Of a stretch of 64,000 bases of DNA, positions 9,724 to 19,921 are shown piece after piece (within the stretch, counting starts at the first letter, position 1; every line of letters begins with the position of its first letter). Source of the stretch: Candidatus Abyssobacteria bacterium SURF_5 (lineage in GTDB: Bacteria; Abyssobacteria; SURF-5); assembly GCA_003598085.1 (NCBI GenBank), contig QZKU01000114.1:1-64000 (forward strand), given 5' to 3'. The notes below the pieces were generated by a model. That model made no database searches. It saw only the letters and a program-made list of their open reading frames with translations, and was not told where the DNA came from. A program made the translations under genes and the position numbers.

Positions 9724-11025
9724 TTAGACAGCCTCACTGTCCGCAGCGGTCTGCGGCAGTTGCCCCGCCCGCGCAGGCTCTCCCTGAAGCAGCAGGCACG
9801 GCTTCGCGAAGAAGATGGCTATCCCGGCGAGAAAGAACGCGCCCGCAAAAACGCTGAACGCAAGAATATAATCATGTCGCACATCGAAGAGCTTGCCTCC
9901 CGCATACATCCCGAGCGCCATCCCGATGGTGTACGGAATACCGAGCAGGCCCATGATCTTCGCGAAATTTTTCACGCCGAAACTCTCGCTGATCAATAGC
10001 GGGTTTGTGACAGCGTTACAGCCCATCCCCGAAGCGTACACCAGGATGAGAAGGCCCGCGGCAATGGCGAGAGGTAAAACATGCAGCGCAAACAGGAGCA
10101 GGCTGAACAATGCGATTACTCTTGAGACATTGGCAGCCGCCGCGAAATATCGCTTCTGCCGACGCTCCGACAGGTAACCAAACAAAAATCGGGCGGCAAT
10201 GCTGACGCCATGCACCGCGGCCCAGACGCCGGCGGCGCGGGTATGGGGCAACCCCATATCGGAGAGGAACGGAATGATGTGGAGCCCGAAACCGGAGGAG
10301 GCAAATACGACAAAAAATGTCGCGCTTACCACCAGCCAGAAGGTGCCGGTCCGCGTTGCCTCCTTCAGCGTGTATCCGGTTGCATTTCCCCGCGCTGCTC
10401 CAGGAGCTTGCAACGATTCAAGATAATCGTCAACTTGAATACCCATTGATTCGGGATTATTTCGAATGATCAGGAAAATGATCGGCAGAGAGACTGCAGC
10501 CATGAGCAGTCCCAGCATCAAGTACGCATGTCGCCATCCGTAGGATTCGATCATCGCGCTCGTTATGGGGATCCACAGGACCGACCCCAACGCGCTTGCC
10601 GTGGTTACGATCCCCATGGCTCTACCCCGCCGCCGTTCGAACCAGCGGGAGACCAGCGTCTGCGATGGCAGAATCGTGGTGGCGGCCAGGCCAAGCCCCA
10701 CCGCCAGATTGAGAAAATATAGCTGTCCGAGGGAATGAATCCGGCTCAGCAGCACGTATGCGGAAGAAAGCATTACGGCCCCTGGCAGCATCACCGTCCG
10801 CAGGCCGAATCGCTCGATGATTCCCCCGATAACAGGTGTAGCGAATCCGGCCGCAAGAGCGGCAATCGCACTCGCTATCGAGAGACTGGTGCGGTCCCAT
10901 TTCATATCCGCTTCCAGATACTTCAAGAACACCGGAAACGTCGAAAAACCGATTCCCGCGCACACAAACAACGTGATGAATGCGCCGACAACAATCCACC
11001 AGCCGTAGTACAATTTCCTCTTCAT
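9724..11025 (-). CDS. MFS transporter, monocarboxylate/oxalate-formate-like
   Basis: Major facilitator with about 12 membrane segments and 433 residues. The N-terminus KLYYGWWIVVGAF and the loop SRWFERRRGRAMGI are typical of the MCT/OFA subgroup of MFS carriers, which move small organic acids. ATG 11025 is preferred over the longer frame (to 11088) because AAAGGAG lies upstream and the hydrophobic first helix begins right after. It follows the kinase gene by 90 bp on the same strand and may be read from it. Substrate not determinable. Confidence 0.85.
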   Translation of the reverse strand: MKRKLYYGWWIVVGAFITLFVCAGIGFSTFPVFLKYLEADMKWDRTSLSIASAIAALAAGFATPVIGGIIERFGLRTVMLPGAVMLSSAYVLLSRIHSLGQLYFLNLAVGLGLAATTILPSQTLVSRWFERRRGRAMGIVTTASALGSVLWIPITSAMIESYGWRHAYLMLGLLMAAVSLPIIFLIIRNNPESMGIQVDDYLESLQAPGAARGNATGYTLKEATRTGTFWLVVSATFFVVFASSGFGLHIIPFLSDMGLPHTRAAGVWAAVHGVSIAARFLFGYLSERRQKRYFAAAANVSRVIALFSLLLFALHVLPLAIAAGLLILVYASGMGCNAVTNPLLISESFGVKNFAKIMGLLGIPYTIGMALGMYAGGKLFDVRHDYILAFSVFAGAFFLAGIAIFFAKPCLLLQGEPARAGQLPQTAADSEAV

Positions 11026-11115
11026 GAACCTGACGCTCCTTTTCAAGAAGGCTATTGCGAGGGTGCCCCCATCACTGGGGAAAAACAAATGAAATGATTC
11101 GCCGGTTAGAGGCGG

Positions 11116-13041
11116 CTAGCGTTTCGGCTCAACGTCCTTTGCACATCGGAAACCGATACTTGCCTTCTTCTCATTCGGCTCGAAGAAATGCCGGTATCCC
11201 GCCCGAGCGTAGAGATTGATGTTGCTGTCCCATGCGCCGCCGCGCGCCACTCTCAAGGTTCCGGTATGAGGGCCGGGAGGATTTTTCTGAGGAGCATTCG
11301 AGTAGTAGTCTTCAAAATACCAGTCGTTCACCCATTCCATTACGTTGCCCGCCATATTGCAGCATCCGTAAGGACTTTTTCCGGCGGTCAGCAGGTGCAC
11401 CGGCTGTGTCATATTGATGAAACTCTCGCGGATATTGCAGTAATTGATGTTCCAGGTGTTCCCCCATGGCCAGATCCGTGCGTCTGTTCCTCTCGCCGCT
11501 TTCTCCCATTCGGCTTCCGTCGGCAGTCGTTTTCCCGCCCACTTCGCGTATGCCGCGGCATCGAACCAGCTCACAAGGGTAACAGGATGATCGGCCTTGC
11601 CCGGTGGATACGTGTTATTGCGCCAATTAAAAGGCTCCGCCCAGAAAGCGTTGACAAAAGGAACCGGGTGATTCGTTGCATCGATGAATTTCTTGTAGTC
11701 GGCGTTAGTTACTTCAAAAACATCGATAAAATATTCTTTGAGGAAAACTCTCCTCATGGGACGCTCATTCTCAAATTCGGAATCGCTCCCCATAACGAAC
11801 TCGCCCGCAGGAACAAGCGTCATATTCAAGGGCGCCCCCGGAATCTGCACCGACCATTCCGGCGGAGGCGCGGTCGGCGGAAGGTCAGGAACGGGGGGCT
11901 TCCGAACCGGCTGCCCCTCGTGCACGGCCGAAAACAGTCCAAAGAGCCCGGCGATAACCACCCCTACCAGCACGACGGAGGCGACGATCTTCAAATCAAG
12001 CATGCGCCTCCAACTCTCGGTCTGCAGAATCAGCGACAGGCGGGCCTTGATCTTGCTCAGCACAGATTCTTGAATCTCCTGCCTCAAGTCGTTCGCCAGT
12101 TCAAGAATCGTCTGGTACCTCTCGGCGGGATCCTGCCGAAGCGCCTTCAAGATAATGCCGTCCATCCGCTTGCTCAGCTCCGGATTGACCTGGCTGGGAA
12201 GCGCAAAATTCCCCATCGGAAGCCTTCCGGTAAACGTCTCATACAACATGACGCCGTAGGAGAAGATATCGGCTCGATGATCGACCGAGCGCGCGTCAAT
12301 CCGCTGCTCGGGGGCCATATAATCCGCCGTCCCCATATAACTGCTGGTAACCGTAATCGAGCTGATTGGCAAGCCGGAACGGGTCATCTGAGCGATCCCG
12401 AAATCGGCGATCTTTGCGCGGCCGGTTCTGTCAATCAGCACGTTGTCCGGCTTGACGTCACGATGAACAATCCCCCTCCGGTGCGCGTAATCGAGCGCAG
12501 CGGCGACCTGCAGCAGAATCTGAGCCTTCGTGTTGAACGTCAATTTCCCGTGCTTCAACAACCGGGATAAACTGGCGCCGTCAATATATTCCATCACGAA
12601 GTAATTGATCCCGCTTTCCTCGCCCTTATCCAGAACGCGAACAATATTCGGATGATCCAGAGATTCCAGCGCAAGAAATTCACGGTCAAATCGCGCCAGC
12701 GCTTTCGAACTGGAGGAAAAACGTCTCTTCAAAATCTTCAAGGCGACCACCCGTTGCTTTGACGTGTCCATGGCGCGATAGACCACCGCCATGCCGCCGC
12801 GCCCAATCATTCGGTCCACCTTATATATGCCGATGGTGTCGCCGGATTTCAGCTCGAGCACAAGCCTGCTGTCGGGGCGGGATTTTTCGGGTTCGGAGGG
12901 AAAGGGAACTTCATTTTCGGGAGATTTCACAGCTTCCTCTTCGCCTTGAGAGATTTCATCGGCAGGAGGAGTTGATTTAATGGAGACTCCATCCTTTTCT
13001 CTGTTTCTCTTATCGCCGTCGGAGTCTTTCGCAAAATTCAT
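11116..13041 (-). CDS. membrane Ser/Thr protein kinase fused to an FGE-sulfatase-type domain
   Basis: Residues 72-340 form a Hanks-type kinase: glycine loop GRGGMAVVY, catalytic lysine in VALKIL (K102), HRDVKPDN and DFG. A short juxtamembrane part leads to one membrane helix at about 350-375 (VASVVLVGVVIAGLFG). The rest, from about 405, is a formylglycine-generating-enzyme/SUMF1-like domain (LVPAGEFVMGSD, RLPTEAEWEKAARG, GNVMEWVNDWY, GFRCAKD) that would lie outside the cytoplasm. In kinase fusions this domain usually acts as a binding or sensing module rather than a sulfatase activator; that is inference here. The 70-residue N-terminus is acidic and disordered. Confidence 0.92.
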   Translation of the reverse strand: MNFAKDSDGDKRNREKDGVSIKSTPPADEISQGEEEAVKSPENEVPFPSEPEKSRPDSRLVLELKSGDTIGIYKVDRMIGRGGMAVVYRAMDTSKQRVVALKILKRRFSSSSKALARFDREFLALESLDHPNIVRVLDKGEESGINYFVMEYIDGASLSRLLKHGKLTFNTKAQILLQVAAALDYAHRRGIVHRDVKPDNVLIDRTGRAKIADFGIAQMTRSGLPISSITVTSSYMGTADYMAPEQRIDARSVDHRADIFSYGVMLYETFTGRLPMGNFALPSQVNPELSKRMDGIILKALRQDPAERYQTILELANDLRQEIQESVLSKIKARLSLILQTESWRRMLDLKIVASVVLVGVVIAGLFGLFSAVHEGQPVRKPPVPDLPPTAPPPEWSVQIPGAPLNMTLVPAGEFVMGSDSEFENERPMRRVFLKEYFIDVFEVTNADYKKFIDATNHPVPFVNAFWAEPFNWRNNTYPPGKADHPVTLVSWFDAAAYAKWAGKRLPTEAEWEKAARGTDARIWPWGNTWNINYCNIRESFINMTQPVHLLTAGKSPYGCCNMAGNVMEWVNDWYFEDYYSNAPQKNPPGPHTGTLRVARGGAWDSNINLYARAGYRHFFEPNEKKASIGFRCAKDVEPKR

Positions 13042-13085
13042 GTGACGATGCCGGCCGCTGAAGCTTGCTTGTATTTATCGATCAA

Positions 13086-13091
13086 ATTATA
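13086..13091 (-). promoter_or_regulatory. extended -10 of the kinase gene
   Basis: On the minus strand TGCTATAAT forms an extended -10; no convincing -35 is seen. Transcription would start near 13079, some 38 nt ahead of the kinase ATG. Confidence 0.4.
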
Positions 13092-13335
13092 GCACATCTG
13101 CAACGATCGAAGAATTTGAACTCCTTTACTCGCGAAGCAGAACTCCTTGGAGAACCTGAACCGAAACCTTCACAAGAAATCTTGTCCAAAGGATACCATA
13201 ACTGCCGTCTGCATTACAAGTTAGTTGTTTCCGGCCGTTTTACCTGCGTTGAATTTTGGTTTTGTTGGTGTTAGAATGACGGGCGGCTCCCGAAGCTGGT
13301 TATCTCATTCCACTTGTACAGCTCGAGACGGTCGA

Positions 13336-13525
13336 GGACCGACACCATTTACGGAATTCACCGAAAGGGACCGACACCATTTACGCAACCGAAAGGGACT
13401 GACACCATTTACGGAATTCATGCTTTTTTGAATTCGTAGAATGGTGTCTGTCCCTAAAGTCCAATTCCAGAATGGTATCTGTCCCTAAAGTCCAATCCGT
13501 AGAATAGGGTCTTTCCCTAAAGTCC
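13336..13525. repeat. nested cluster of dispersed inverted repeats
   Basis: Three left arms (GACYGACACCATTTACG at 13338, 13370 and 13398) are followed by three right arms (AGAATGGTGTCTGTCCC near 13438 and two diverged versions near 13470 and 13502). The inner pair, 13396-13455, is a near-perfect hairpin. The order left-left-left-right-right-right allows one nested structure. It fills the gap between the kinase promoter and yqeY; the last arm ends just before the yqeY ribosome-binding site. Confidence 0.8.
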
Positions 13526-13542
13526 AAAAGGGGGATTTCTGT

Positions 13543-14013
13543 ATGCACATAAAAGAAAAAGTCGAAGCCGGGATCAAGGAGGCCATGAAGTCAAAGGATC
13601 AGGAACGGCTTTCCGCCCTCCGCATGATCAAAGCCGATCTCCTCTTGAAGGAGAAGGAAACGGGTCGCCTCGATGATGCGGCAGCCGAGCAAGCCCTCCA
13701 GAAAATGTTCAAGAAATATAAAAAAGCAAAGGAAGAATACGAGTCGCTTGGCAAACACGATGAAGCTCGTCGCTACGAACGAGACCTCCAAATCATCGAG
13801 CAGTTTATGTCTGCACCAATGATGGAAGAAGGGCAAATCAAACTCGAGTTGCAGCGCCTGGTGGAAGAAATGCAACCGGCCGGCCCTCAGGATTTTGGAA
13901 AGATCATGAAGAGCTTCATGGCCGGTCATAAGAACGTCGAGGGAAAACTCGTCTCATCTCTTCTCAAAGAGATATTGGATAAAAAAGAGAAGGCAGGCCC
14001 GAACCTCCAATGA
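13543..14013 (+). CDS. yqeY: GatB/YqeY domain protein
   Basis: The 156-residue helical protein matches Yqe[17 protein letters not shown] near the start and a C-terminal helical bundle ending with [17 protein letters not shown]. The fold equals the tail domain of GatB and is thought to bind tRNA; its precise role is unsettled. AGGGGGA precedes ATG 13543. It overlaps ilvD by four bases (ATGA), so the two are translationally coupled, an uncommon pairing. It usually sits near rpsU or dnaG, neither of which is present. Confidence 0.92.
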   Translation: MHIKEKVEAGIKEAMKSKDQERLSALRMIKADLLLKEKETGRLDDAAAEQALQKMFKKYKKAKEEYESLGKHDEARRYERDLQIIEQFMSAPMMEEGQIKLELQRLVEEMQPAGPQDFGKIMKSFMAGHKNVEGKLVSSLLKEILDKKEKAGPNLQ

Positions 14014-15689
14014 ACCAGAAACGACGCGATCCGGAAAAGTCGTATCAGCGAGCTCTTTATAAAGCTGTCGGATATTCCGACCGTGATCTCGAAAAACCCT
14101 TGATTGCGGTCGTTAACTCATGGTCCGAGCTTAATCCCGGCCACTCGCATCTCCGCGGCATCGCCGAGCACATCAAGCAAGGCATCTGGCAGGCCGGCGG
14201 CATGCCCGCCGAATTCAACACCATCGGCCCCTGCGACGGCATCGCCCAGGGAGCGGGCATGCATTACGTCCTCCCCTCCCGCGATATCATCGCGGCATCG
14301 GTCGAACTGATGGCCGGCGCACACCAGGTCAAGGGCATGGTGCTCCTGGGTTCATGCGATAAGATCATTCCCGGCATGCTGATGGCCGCGCTCCGCCTTG
14401 ATGTCCCCTCCATCTTCTTCACCGGCGGCATCATGAGTTCGCGGGGGGGCCTCGTAACCTGTGACATCAAAGAAGCTATCGGGAAACATATCTCCGGAAA
14501 AATCACCGCGGACGAACTGAACGAGACAGAATCGGCCGCATGTGCAAGCGCGGGCGCGTGTAATATGATGGGAACCGCGAGCACAATGGCATGCTTGCTC
14601 GAAGTCCTCGGCCTCGCTTTGCCCGGCACGGCCACTCTTGCCGCCGTCGATCCAGCTCGCCTGCGGCTTGCGCAATCGGCGGGCCGGCGGATTGTCCAGC
14701 TTGTGAACGCAACAAAGCGAACCGCTTCACGTCCGGCCAGACCATCGCAACTCCTCAACCAAAATTCTTTTCGAAATACGATTCACGTGCTCTGCGCCTT
14801 CGGCGGTTCAACGAATGCGCTGATCCATCTTCCGGCAATTGCGGCGGAACTCGATATCGAGCTTCCGCTTGATGAGTTCGACCGGATCAGCCGGTCAACT
14901 CCCCTCCTGTGCAAATTCAAACCCGCCTCTCAATTGAATCTGCTCGACTTCCATCAGGCCGGCGGGATTCCCGCGCTGATGCACGAACTTGCGCCCCTTC
15001 TTCACCTCGAACAGATTACCGTCACGGGCAAATCCCTCAAGCACATCATCCGCCCCACCGCGAAAGACGGCCGGCATGTGATCGCGCCGCTCAAGCAACC
15101 GCTCGAGCCGGAGGGCGGAATAGCCATCCTCCGCGGCTCCCTCGCACCCGAAGGCGCGGTCGTTAAGACCAGCGGCGTGAACAAAAGCATGCGGCAACAC
15201 GAAGGGCCCGCAGTTGTTTTCGATAGTGAGGAAGAAGTCCGAGCGCATCTGCTCGAACGCAAGGTGAAACCCGGCAGCGTGCTGGTTGTCAGGTATGAAG
15301 GCCCGCGCGGCGGACCCGGCATGCGCGAGATGTCAATCCCCGCAGCCATGCTGGTGGGAATGGGGCTCGGCGATTCGGTAGCAATGGTGACAGACGGCCG
15401 CTACTCGGGCGCCACGCGCGGCCCGTGCATCGGTCACGTCTCGCCCGAGGCCGCCGACGGCGGTCCACTGGCCGCTGTCTATGATGGTGACATGATAGTG
15501 ATTGACATTCCGAACCGGAAGCTCGACATAAAAATTCCAAAGGCAGAGCTGGCGCGGCGGATGAAGACATGGAACCCGCCGGACAGGCCGGCGAAAGGAT
15601 TCCTCGAACTGTACCGGCGAATTGTCGGCGCTGCCGCCGATGGCGCCCGGCTCGTTGCGCCCGCCGAAAAAAGGAGACGACCAAAATGA
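14010..15689 (+). CDS. ilvD: dihydroxy-acid dehydratase
   Basis: Iron-sulfur dehydratase of valine, leucine and isoleucine synthesis, converting 2,3-dihydroxy acids to 2-keto acids. The 559-residue length is typical. Cluster cysteines are seen in [21 protein letters not shown] and [18 protein letters not shown], and the C-terminal part has [12 protein letters not shown] and [21 protein letters not shown], where the serine acts as base. It overlaps yqeY upstream and the ThDP enzyme downstream, each by ATGA, giving a tight three-gene unit. Confidence 0.96.
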   Translation: MNQKRRDPEKSYQRALYKAVGYSDRDLEKPLIAVVNSWSELNPGHSHLRGIAEHIKQGIWQAGGMPAEFNTIGPCDGIAQGAGMHYVLPSRDIIAASVELMAGAHQVKGMVLLGSCDKIIPGMLMAALRLDVPSIFFTGGIMSSRGGLVTCDIKEAIGKHISGKITADELNETESAACASAGACNMMGTASTMACLLEVLGLALPGTATLAAVDPARLRLAQSAGRRIVQLVNATKRTASRPARPSQLLNQNSFRNTIHVLCAFGGSTNALIHLPAIAAELDIELPLDEFDRISRSTPLLCKFKPASQLNLLDFHQAGGIPALMHELAPLLHLEQITVTGKSLKHIIRPTAKDGRHVIAPLKQPLEPEGGIAILRGSLAPEGAVVKTSGVNKSMRQHEGPAVVFDSEEEVRAHLLERKVKPGSVLVVRYEGPRGGPGMREMSIPAAMLVGMGLGDSVAMVTDGRYSGATRGPCIGHVSPEAADGGPLAAVYDGDMIVIDIPNRKLDIKIPKAELARRMKTWNPPDRPAKGFLELYRRIVGAAADGARLVAPAEKRRRPK

Positions 15690-17485
15690 AGATGACCGGT
15701 GGCGAAATCGTCGTCGAATATCTGATACAGGAAAAAGTGCCTTATGCAGCGGGCATCCCCGGACACGGATGCCTGGCTCTCGTGGACGCACTCTTCAAGG
15801 CGAAGAAGAGGATCGGCGTCATCCAGGTCCGCCAGGAAATGAGCGCCGTCCACCTCGCCGACGGCTACTATCGCGTCTCAGGCAAGCCTCTCGCCGTCTT
15901 CACCTCCATCGGGCCCGGCGCAATCAATACCGCCATCGGACTGGCGACGGCGTACGTCGATTCGACCGCCGTCCTCGCTCTGACCGGCGATACGCACGTC
16001 CACATGTTCGGGCGCGGCGTGCTCCAGGAGATCGAGCGCACGCACAGCTCAAATTTCCCGCGCGTACTCGAGCCCATTGTCAAACGATACTGGCAGGCAG
16101 TCAATGTTGAACAGCTCCCGCATATCATGCAGCGCGCCTTCAGCCAAATGCTGTGCGGCAGGAGAGGTCCCGTTCTCGTAGACTTGCCGATGGACGTGCA
16201 GGCCGCCTCGGCGGACGTCAAGCTGCCCGCCCCCCAGGCGCACAAGTGCAGCGCCCGTGTCAAGCCCGATCCGGCGGCCATCGAGCAGGCGGCGCTCCTT
16301 CTCGTGCACGCGAAACGGCCGGTCATCCTCGCCGGCGGCGGCATTCATTCGTCCGCCGCCCATGAAGAACTGCGGGTGCTCGCCGAATTCCTCGGAGCGG
16401 CGGTCGTAACCACCATGATGGGCAAAAGCAGTTTCCCTGAAAATCACACGCTCTACGGATGGCATGCCGGAAGCAAGGGAACGACCATCGGCAACACACT
16501 GTGCTCGAAGGCGGACGTTCTGCTTGCGGTCGGCTGCCGGTTTGCAGATGAGACGACCTCCTCCTATCGCCGCGGCGTGAGCTTCTCAATCCCGCCCACA
16601 AAACTGATTCACGTCGACATCGACGCCGGCGAAATCGGAAAAAATTATCCGGTCGAAGTGGGCATCGTGGGCGACGCAAAAGTCGCCCTCAACGATCTCC
16701 TGAATGCGGTCATCAAGCTGGCCCCCAAGGGCGGCAAAAAAAAGAATGAGTATTTCAAGGAAATCCAGGCGCTCCAGAAGAAATGGCTGGCATACGTCAG
16801 GAAATTGCAGACCAGCGACCGCACTCCCCCAACCATGTCGCGCGCATTAAAGGAACTCAGGGACGAGTTGCCGGAAGAGGCAATAGTGGTTTGTTCGTCC
16901 GGCAACTCGCAAGCGCAGATTCTGCAGGAATTTTCTTTCACAAAACCGGGAACGCTGCTCACAACCGGCGGGTTCTCCACCATGGGTTGGTCATTGCCGG
17001 CCGCAATGGGCGCAAAACTTGCCAGACCCAATACGCCGGTCGTGGCGGTGATCGGCGACGGCGACTTCATGATGACCATGCAGGAACTCGCGACCGCCGT
17101 GCAGTATGACATCCCGGTCGTCGTATGCCTGCTGAACAACTCAGGATGGATTTCAATAAAGGATTTGCAGATGAACGCCTTCGGCCGCGACCGCGCTTAT
17201 GCGACCGATTTCGAGAAGGATGGGAAACCATATACTCCCGATTTTCGAAAGGTGGCCGAGGCATTCGAATGTCACGCCGAAAAGGTGACCGCGCCGGACA
17301 AGATCAGGCCGGCCATGAGACGTGCACTCGAAAGCGGAAAACCGGCCCTCGTTGAGGTCATCGTCAACCGGCAGTTCCCTCACACCGGCAGCCCCGCCGT
17401 CGGCTGGTGGGATGTTCCCGTGCCCGCCTACCTCGAAGAACGCCGAAAAGAATACGAAAAAGCGGCCGCCGAGGAAGTCCTGTAA
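15686..17485 (+). CDS. thiamine-diphosphate enzyme, acetolactate-synthase large-subunit-like
   Basis: 599 residues in the three-domain PYR/transhydrogenase-like/PP layout. The catalytic glutamate is E51 ([13 protein letters not shown]); the ThDP/magnesium motif is [12 protein letters not shown] followed by NNSG. ATG 15686 overlaps the ilvD stop by ATGA and has AAAAAAGGAGACG upstream; the longer frame from 15569 is an overlap artefact. Co-translation with ilvD suggests branched-chain amino-acid synthesis, but no ilvN or ilvC follows and the match to true IlvB is only general. A decarboxylase or carboligase with another substrate is possible. Confidence 0.8.
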   Translation: MKMTGGEIVVEYLIQEKVPYAAGIPGHGCLALVDALFKAKKRIGVIQVRQEMSAVHLADGYYRVSGKPLAVFTSIGPGAINTAIGLATAYVDSTAVLALTGDTHVHMFGRGVLQEIERTHSSNFPRVLEPIVKRYWQAVNVEQLPHIMQRAFSQMLCGRRGPVLVDLPMDVQAASADVKLPAPQAHKCSARVKPDPAAIEQAALLLVHAKRPVILAGGGIHSSAAHEELRVLAEFLGAAVVTTMMGKSSFPENHTLYGWHAGSKGTTIGNTLCSKADVLLAVGCRFADETTSSYRRGVSFSIPPTKLIHVDIDAGEIGKNYPVEVGIVGDAKVALNDLLNAVIKLAPKGGKKKNEYFKEIQALQKKWLAYVRKLQTSDRTPPTMSRALKELRDELPEEAIVVCSSGNSQAQILQEFSFTKPGTLLTTGGFSTMGWSLPAAMGAKLARPNTPVVAVIGDGDFMMTMQELATAVQYDIPVVVCLLNNSGWISIKDLQMNAFGRDRAYATDFEKDGKPYTPDFRKVAEAFECHAEKVTAPDKIRPAMRRALESGKPALVEVIVNRQFPHTGSPAVGWWDVPVPAYLEERRKEYEKAAAEEVL

Positions 17486-17492
17486 AAAATAT

Positions 17493-17563
17493 GGGGACAG
17501 AGACCATATTTAGACTGTTATTATACCTTAATTTGTGAAAGTAAACATGTGGGCTCTGTACCC
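17493..17563. repeat. inverted repeat with GGGACAGAG/CTCTGTACCC ends
   Basis: GGGGACAGAGACC and GGGCTCTGTACCC form the ends of an imperfect hairpin with a 45-bp AT-rich centre. The ends resemble the dispersed repeat of 5311 and 13396, but the inner sequence differs. It lies just after the ThDP-enzyme stop and may help end transcription. Nothing else is seen up to 17670. Confidence 0.55.
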
Positions 17564-17670
17564 AGAAGTAAAAAACACCTCTCAAAAGTTTGTTTCTCTG
17601 AACGCAGCAGGGAATCCCTCTTCAGCGCGTGAATTGAAGAAAAGGAAATGCAAAGCGCAATGAATCTGGG

Positions 17671-19287
17671 CTAGTTGACAACCGCCGGCAGTACAATCTC
17701 GACGGTTGTACCTTCCTGCAGCGCGCTTTGAAAACGGATCGTTCCGTGGTGGGCTTCTATGATCTTCTGGCAGATCGGGATGCCAAGGCCGGTCCCGCGG
17801 GCCTTCGTGGTAAAGAAAGGCTCAAAAATCCGGTCGAGGTCTTGCGGACTGATCCCGGGCCCGTTATCCCTGATCGAAAGATTAAGAAAACTCTTTCCAT
17901 CATGCAGTGAAAAACGGGAGGTGATCCAGATGCTCCCTTGCCCCGACATTGCCTCCGCCGAATTGGAAAGCAGATTTACAAGGACGCGGATCATTTTCGG
18001 CGCGTCAAGCGGAACGACCATTTGATCCTGCTCCAAGTCGATGTGAACCTCAATACCTTTGAATTTCTCGGCAAGCGCTCTTAATGCCCGCTCTATGATT
18101 TCCGCAATATGCCAGGTGGTTGTATTTAGTTGGGTTGGTCTTGAATACTCCAGCAATTCGGAAATGATCGAAGTCAGCGAACTGATGCCGTAATCGATTT
18201 CCTCCAGAATCTGGGCCAGTTCCCGATGATCGCCGACTTCTTTTCGGAGCGCATCGATGCCCATGCTGATATTCTGCAGCGGGTTCCTCACCTCATGGGC
18301 CACGACCGAAACCATCTGCCCGATACTCGCCAGTCGCTGCGCAAGCTTCAATTCGTTCACTTTCTCTTCTACCTTTTCCTCCAGGTGCTCCGAGAGAAGC
18401 CGATATCTCGCTTCCGATTCCCGCAACGCCCCTTCACTCAGCTTCAAATTTCGAAAAAGCAGGTTATACGGATTTCTCAACCCCGTGTGTATGAGTGCCC
18501 GATAGAGGAAGTAGAAGGAAAAGATCATGAAAACATGTCCCACCAGATTCGAAGCGCCATAGGGATGCATGTACAAAGTAAACAAGAACTCGGCGGCCAC
18601 CATGAACAATATTGAAGCCGACAGCAGATACAACACCCAGCGATCGAAATGGTCTTTTTGCCAGATCAGTGCAGCCATCGCAAGCAGGAAAATCATCGAG
18701 ATCACGTACTCGCTGATTATCTTGAAAGAAGTTAACCCCTCGCCCTCCTCAAAACATGTGGGAAAGATGTCCCAGGCAAAGATGGAAAGAAGGAGGATCA
18801 GAAAGACCCCCAAATAAATTGCGAACGTCAGCCTTGGGCGAAGCCTCCGATGCAGAAAAAACGGCGCGATAAGAAGAGAAAAGCTCTGCAGGTAGCGAGC
18901 GGAAACCCACAGTTGCGTGGCCAGATCAGTTCCATAGCCCTTGAATATCGGCATCCCTTGATAGGCAAGAGTGTGAAAGACTCCGATGATTCCGACAAAA
19001 AGCGATGCGATTCCCACCAGAAGAAGATAATTGTTCTCCATGAATCTGCGCGAATTCCACGCAATCATGAAGATGCTCGAGGCTACAACGATGCCGAATA
19101 TCTCAACGAGCGTGTGGAACAGGAGGTAATTACGATCGCTGATAAGGAGAAGAGCCGCCAGAAGGAGCGCCCATAGCAGAATATAAAGGAGAAGACCTTG
19201 GCCTCTCTGAAGGAGGCGAGTATGAGCAGGGACTTCTTCCTTCCAAACTGATCGATCGCTTCCGCGGGAAGACGCCTCAGTGGCCAA
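17671..19287 (-). CDS. sensor histidine kinase with MASE3 membrane domain
   Basis: The N-terminal 270 residues hold about seven membrane helices in the MASE3 style (LLFHTLVEIFGIVVA, FMENNYLLLVGIASLFVG, HTLAYQGM), an integral-membrane sensor of unknown ligand. A short coiled coil leads to the H-box VVAHEVRNPLQN and an HATPase with N-box NLLSNSAEAM, DNGPGI and GTGLGI. The start is TTG 19287, the longest reading, as no ATG lies nearby; a consensus promoter about 120 bp upstream supports it. No response regulator is adjacent; the nearest receiver proteins are in the 24-42 kb cluster on the same strand. Confidence 0.9.
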   Translation of the reverse strand: MATEASSRGSDRSVWKEEVPAHTRLLQRGQGLLLYILLWALLLAALLLISDRNYLLFHTLVEIFGIVVASSIFMIAWNSRRFMENNYLLLVGIASLFVGIIGVFHTLAYQGMPIFKGYGTDLATQLWVSARYLQSFSLLIAPFFLHRRLRPRLTFAIYLGVFLILLLSIFAWDIFPTCFEEGEGLTSFKIISEYVISMIFLLAMAALIWQKDHFDRWVLYLLSASILFMVAAEFLFTLYMHPYGASNLVGHVFMIFSFYFLYRALIHTGLRNPYNLLFRNLKLSEGALRESEARYRLLSEHLEEKVEEKVNELKLAQRLASIGQMVSVVAHEVRNPLQNISMGIDALRKEVGDHRELAQILEEIDYGISSLTSIISELLEYSRPTQLNTTTWHIAEIIERALRALAEKFKGIEVHIDLEQDQMVVPLDAPKMIRVLVNLLSNSAEAMSGQGSIWITSRFSLHDGKSFLNLSIRDNGPGISPQDLDRIFEPFFTTKARGTGLGIPICQKIIEAHHGTIRFQSALQEGTTVEIVLPAVVN

Positions 19288-19409
19288 GACCCGCTCGCCC
19301 GTGGCTTTTCCCGAGCCTCCCGAATGCTCCTCTTCAATTTCGAAGGGTTGGGTTCGCTCTCTCGTATCTATTTGTCTGTTCCCCCGTGCGCGAAAAGGTT
19401 TTCACTTTT

Positions 19410-19439
19410 ATTATAAATTAACCACGAAAGCTATGTCAA
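19410..19439 (-). promoter_or_regulatory. sigma-70 promoter of the MASE3 kinase
   Basis: Minus strand TTGACA (19434-19439), 18-bp spacer, TATAAT (19410-19415): full consensus boxes. The transcript would begin near 19403, about 115 nt before the kinase start. The remainder of 19288-19594 shows no gene. Confidence 0.75.
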
Positions 19440-19594
19440 TCGGGCACGAGGAAATGCTTAATATGAGTATTTCAGCCGGAACCTCCCGCAAACCTTGCTC
19501 AGACTGACACATGAGACTGACCTGCCACGGCCGCTCCAGGGTTTATCCAAAGTAATTTTCGCCTCTTGGCGAGTGCCGGCGGAACCGCGGCATT

Positions 19595-19867
19595 CTAAGA
19601 CATGAGCTTCGTTTTTAGCCCCTCAATGGAAAGCTCGACATTTTTCAAGCGGTCATCTCCGGCCAATTCCACCAGCAGATAAAATAACTCGATCGCCCGC
19701 ACTCGGGAGGCACTTGAAAAATCCAGGCTGAGCCTTTCGAAGGAAGTGCCGCCCGCAAGCTCATCGACATGCTCAAAGGCTTGTAAACCGTCGAATTCTC
19801 CTCGAATACGCAACCGCATGTCCTGATCCTGACAAAGGGTGCCACACACTTTCTGAAACATTGTCAT
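19595..19867 (-). CDS. small STAS-like hypothetical protein
   Basis: 90 residues with a good ribosome-binding site (AAAGGGGATGACA before ATG). The pattern RLRIRGEFDGLQAFEH, then LDFSSASRVRAIELFYLLVEL, resembles the strand-helix rhythm of STAS/anti-sigma-antagonist-like domains, but no phosphorylatable motif can be named and the similarity is by eye only. It lies 54 bp downstream of glgC on the same strand with no terminator between, so it probably shares the glgC transcript and the sigma-54 promoter described at 21277. Function unknown. Confidence 0.55.
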   Translation of the reverse strand: MTMFQKVCGTLCQDQDMRLRIRGEFDGLQAFEHVDELAGGTSFERLSLDFSSASRVRAIELFYLLVELAGDDRLKNVELSIEGLKTKLMS

Positions 19868-19921
19868 CCCCTTTCTGGTTTCACGAGGACTACGCCAACC
19901 TTTTCAAAAGGAGCAGCGCGC

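Noticed and set aside
13065-13274. Short plus-strand open frame of 69 residues
   Set aside because: It overlaps the kinase promoter, has no ribosome site and runs into the repeats.
15569-15685. Longer start of the first ThDP enzyme
   Set aside because: The extra residues are arginine-rich frame read-through inside ilvD; ATG 15686 has a clear ribosome site and an ATGA overlap.
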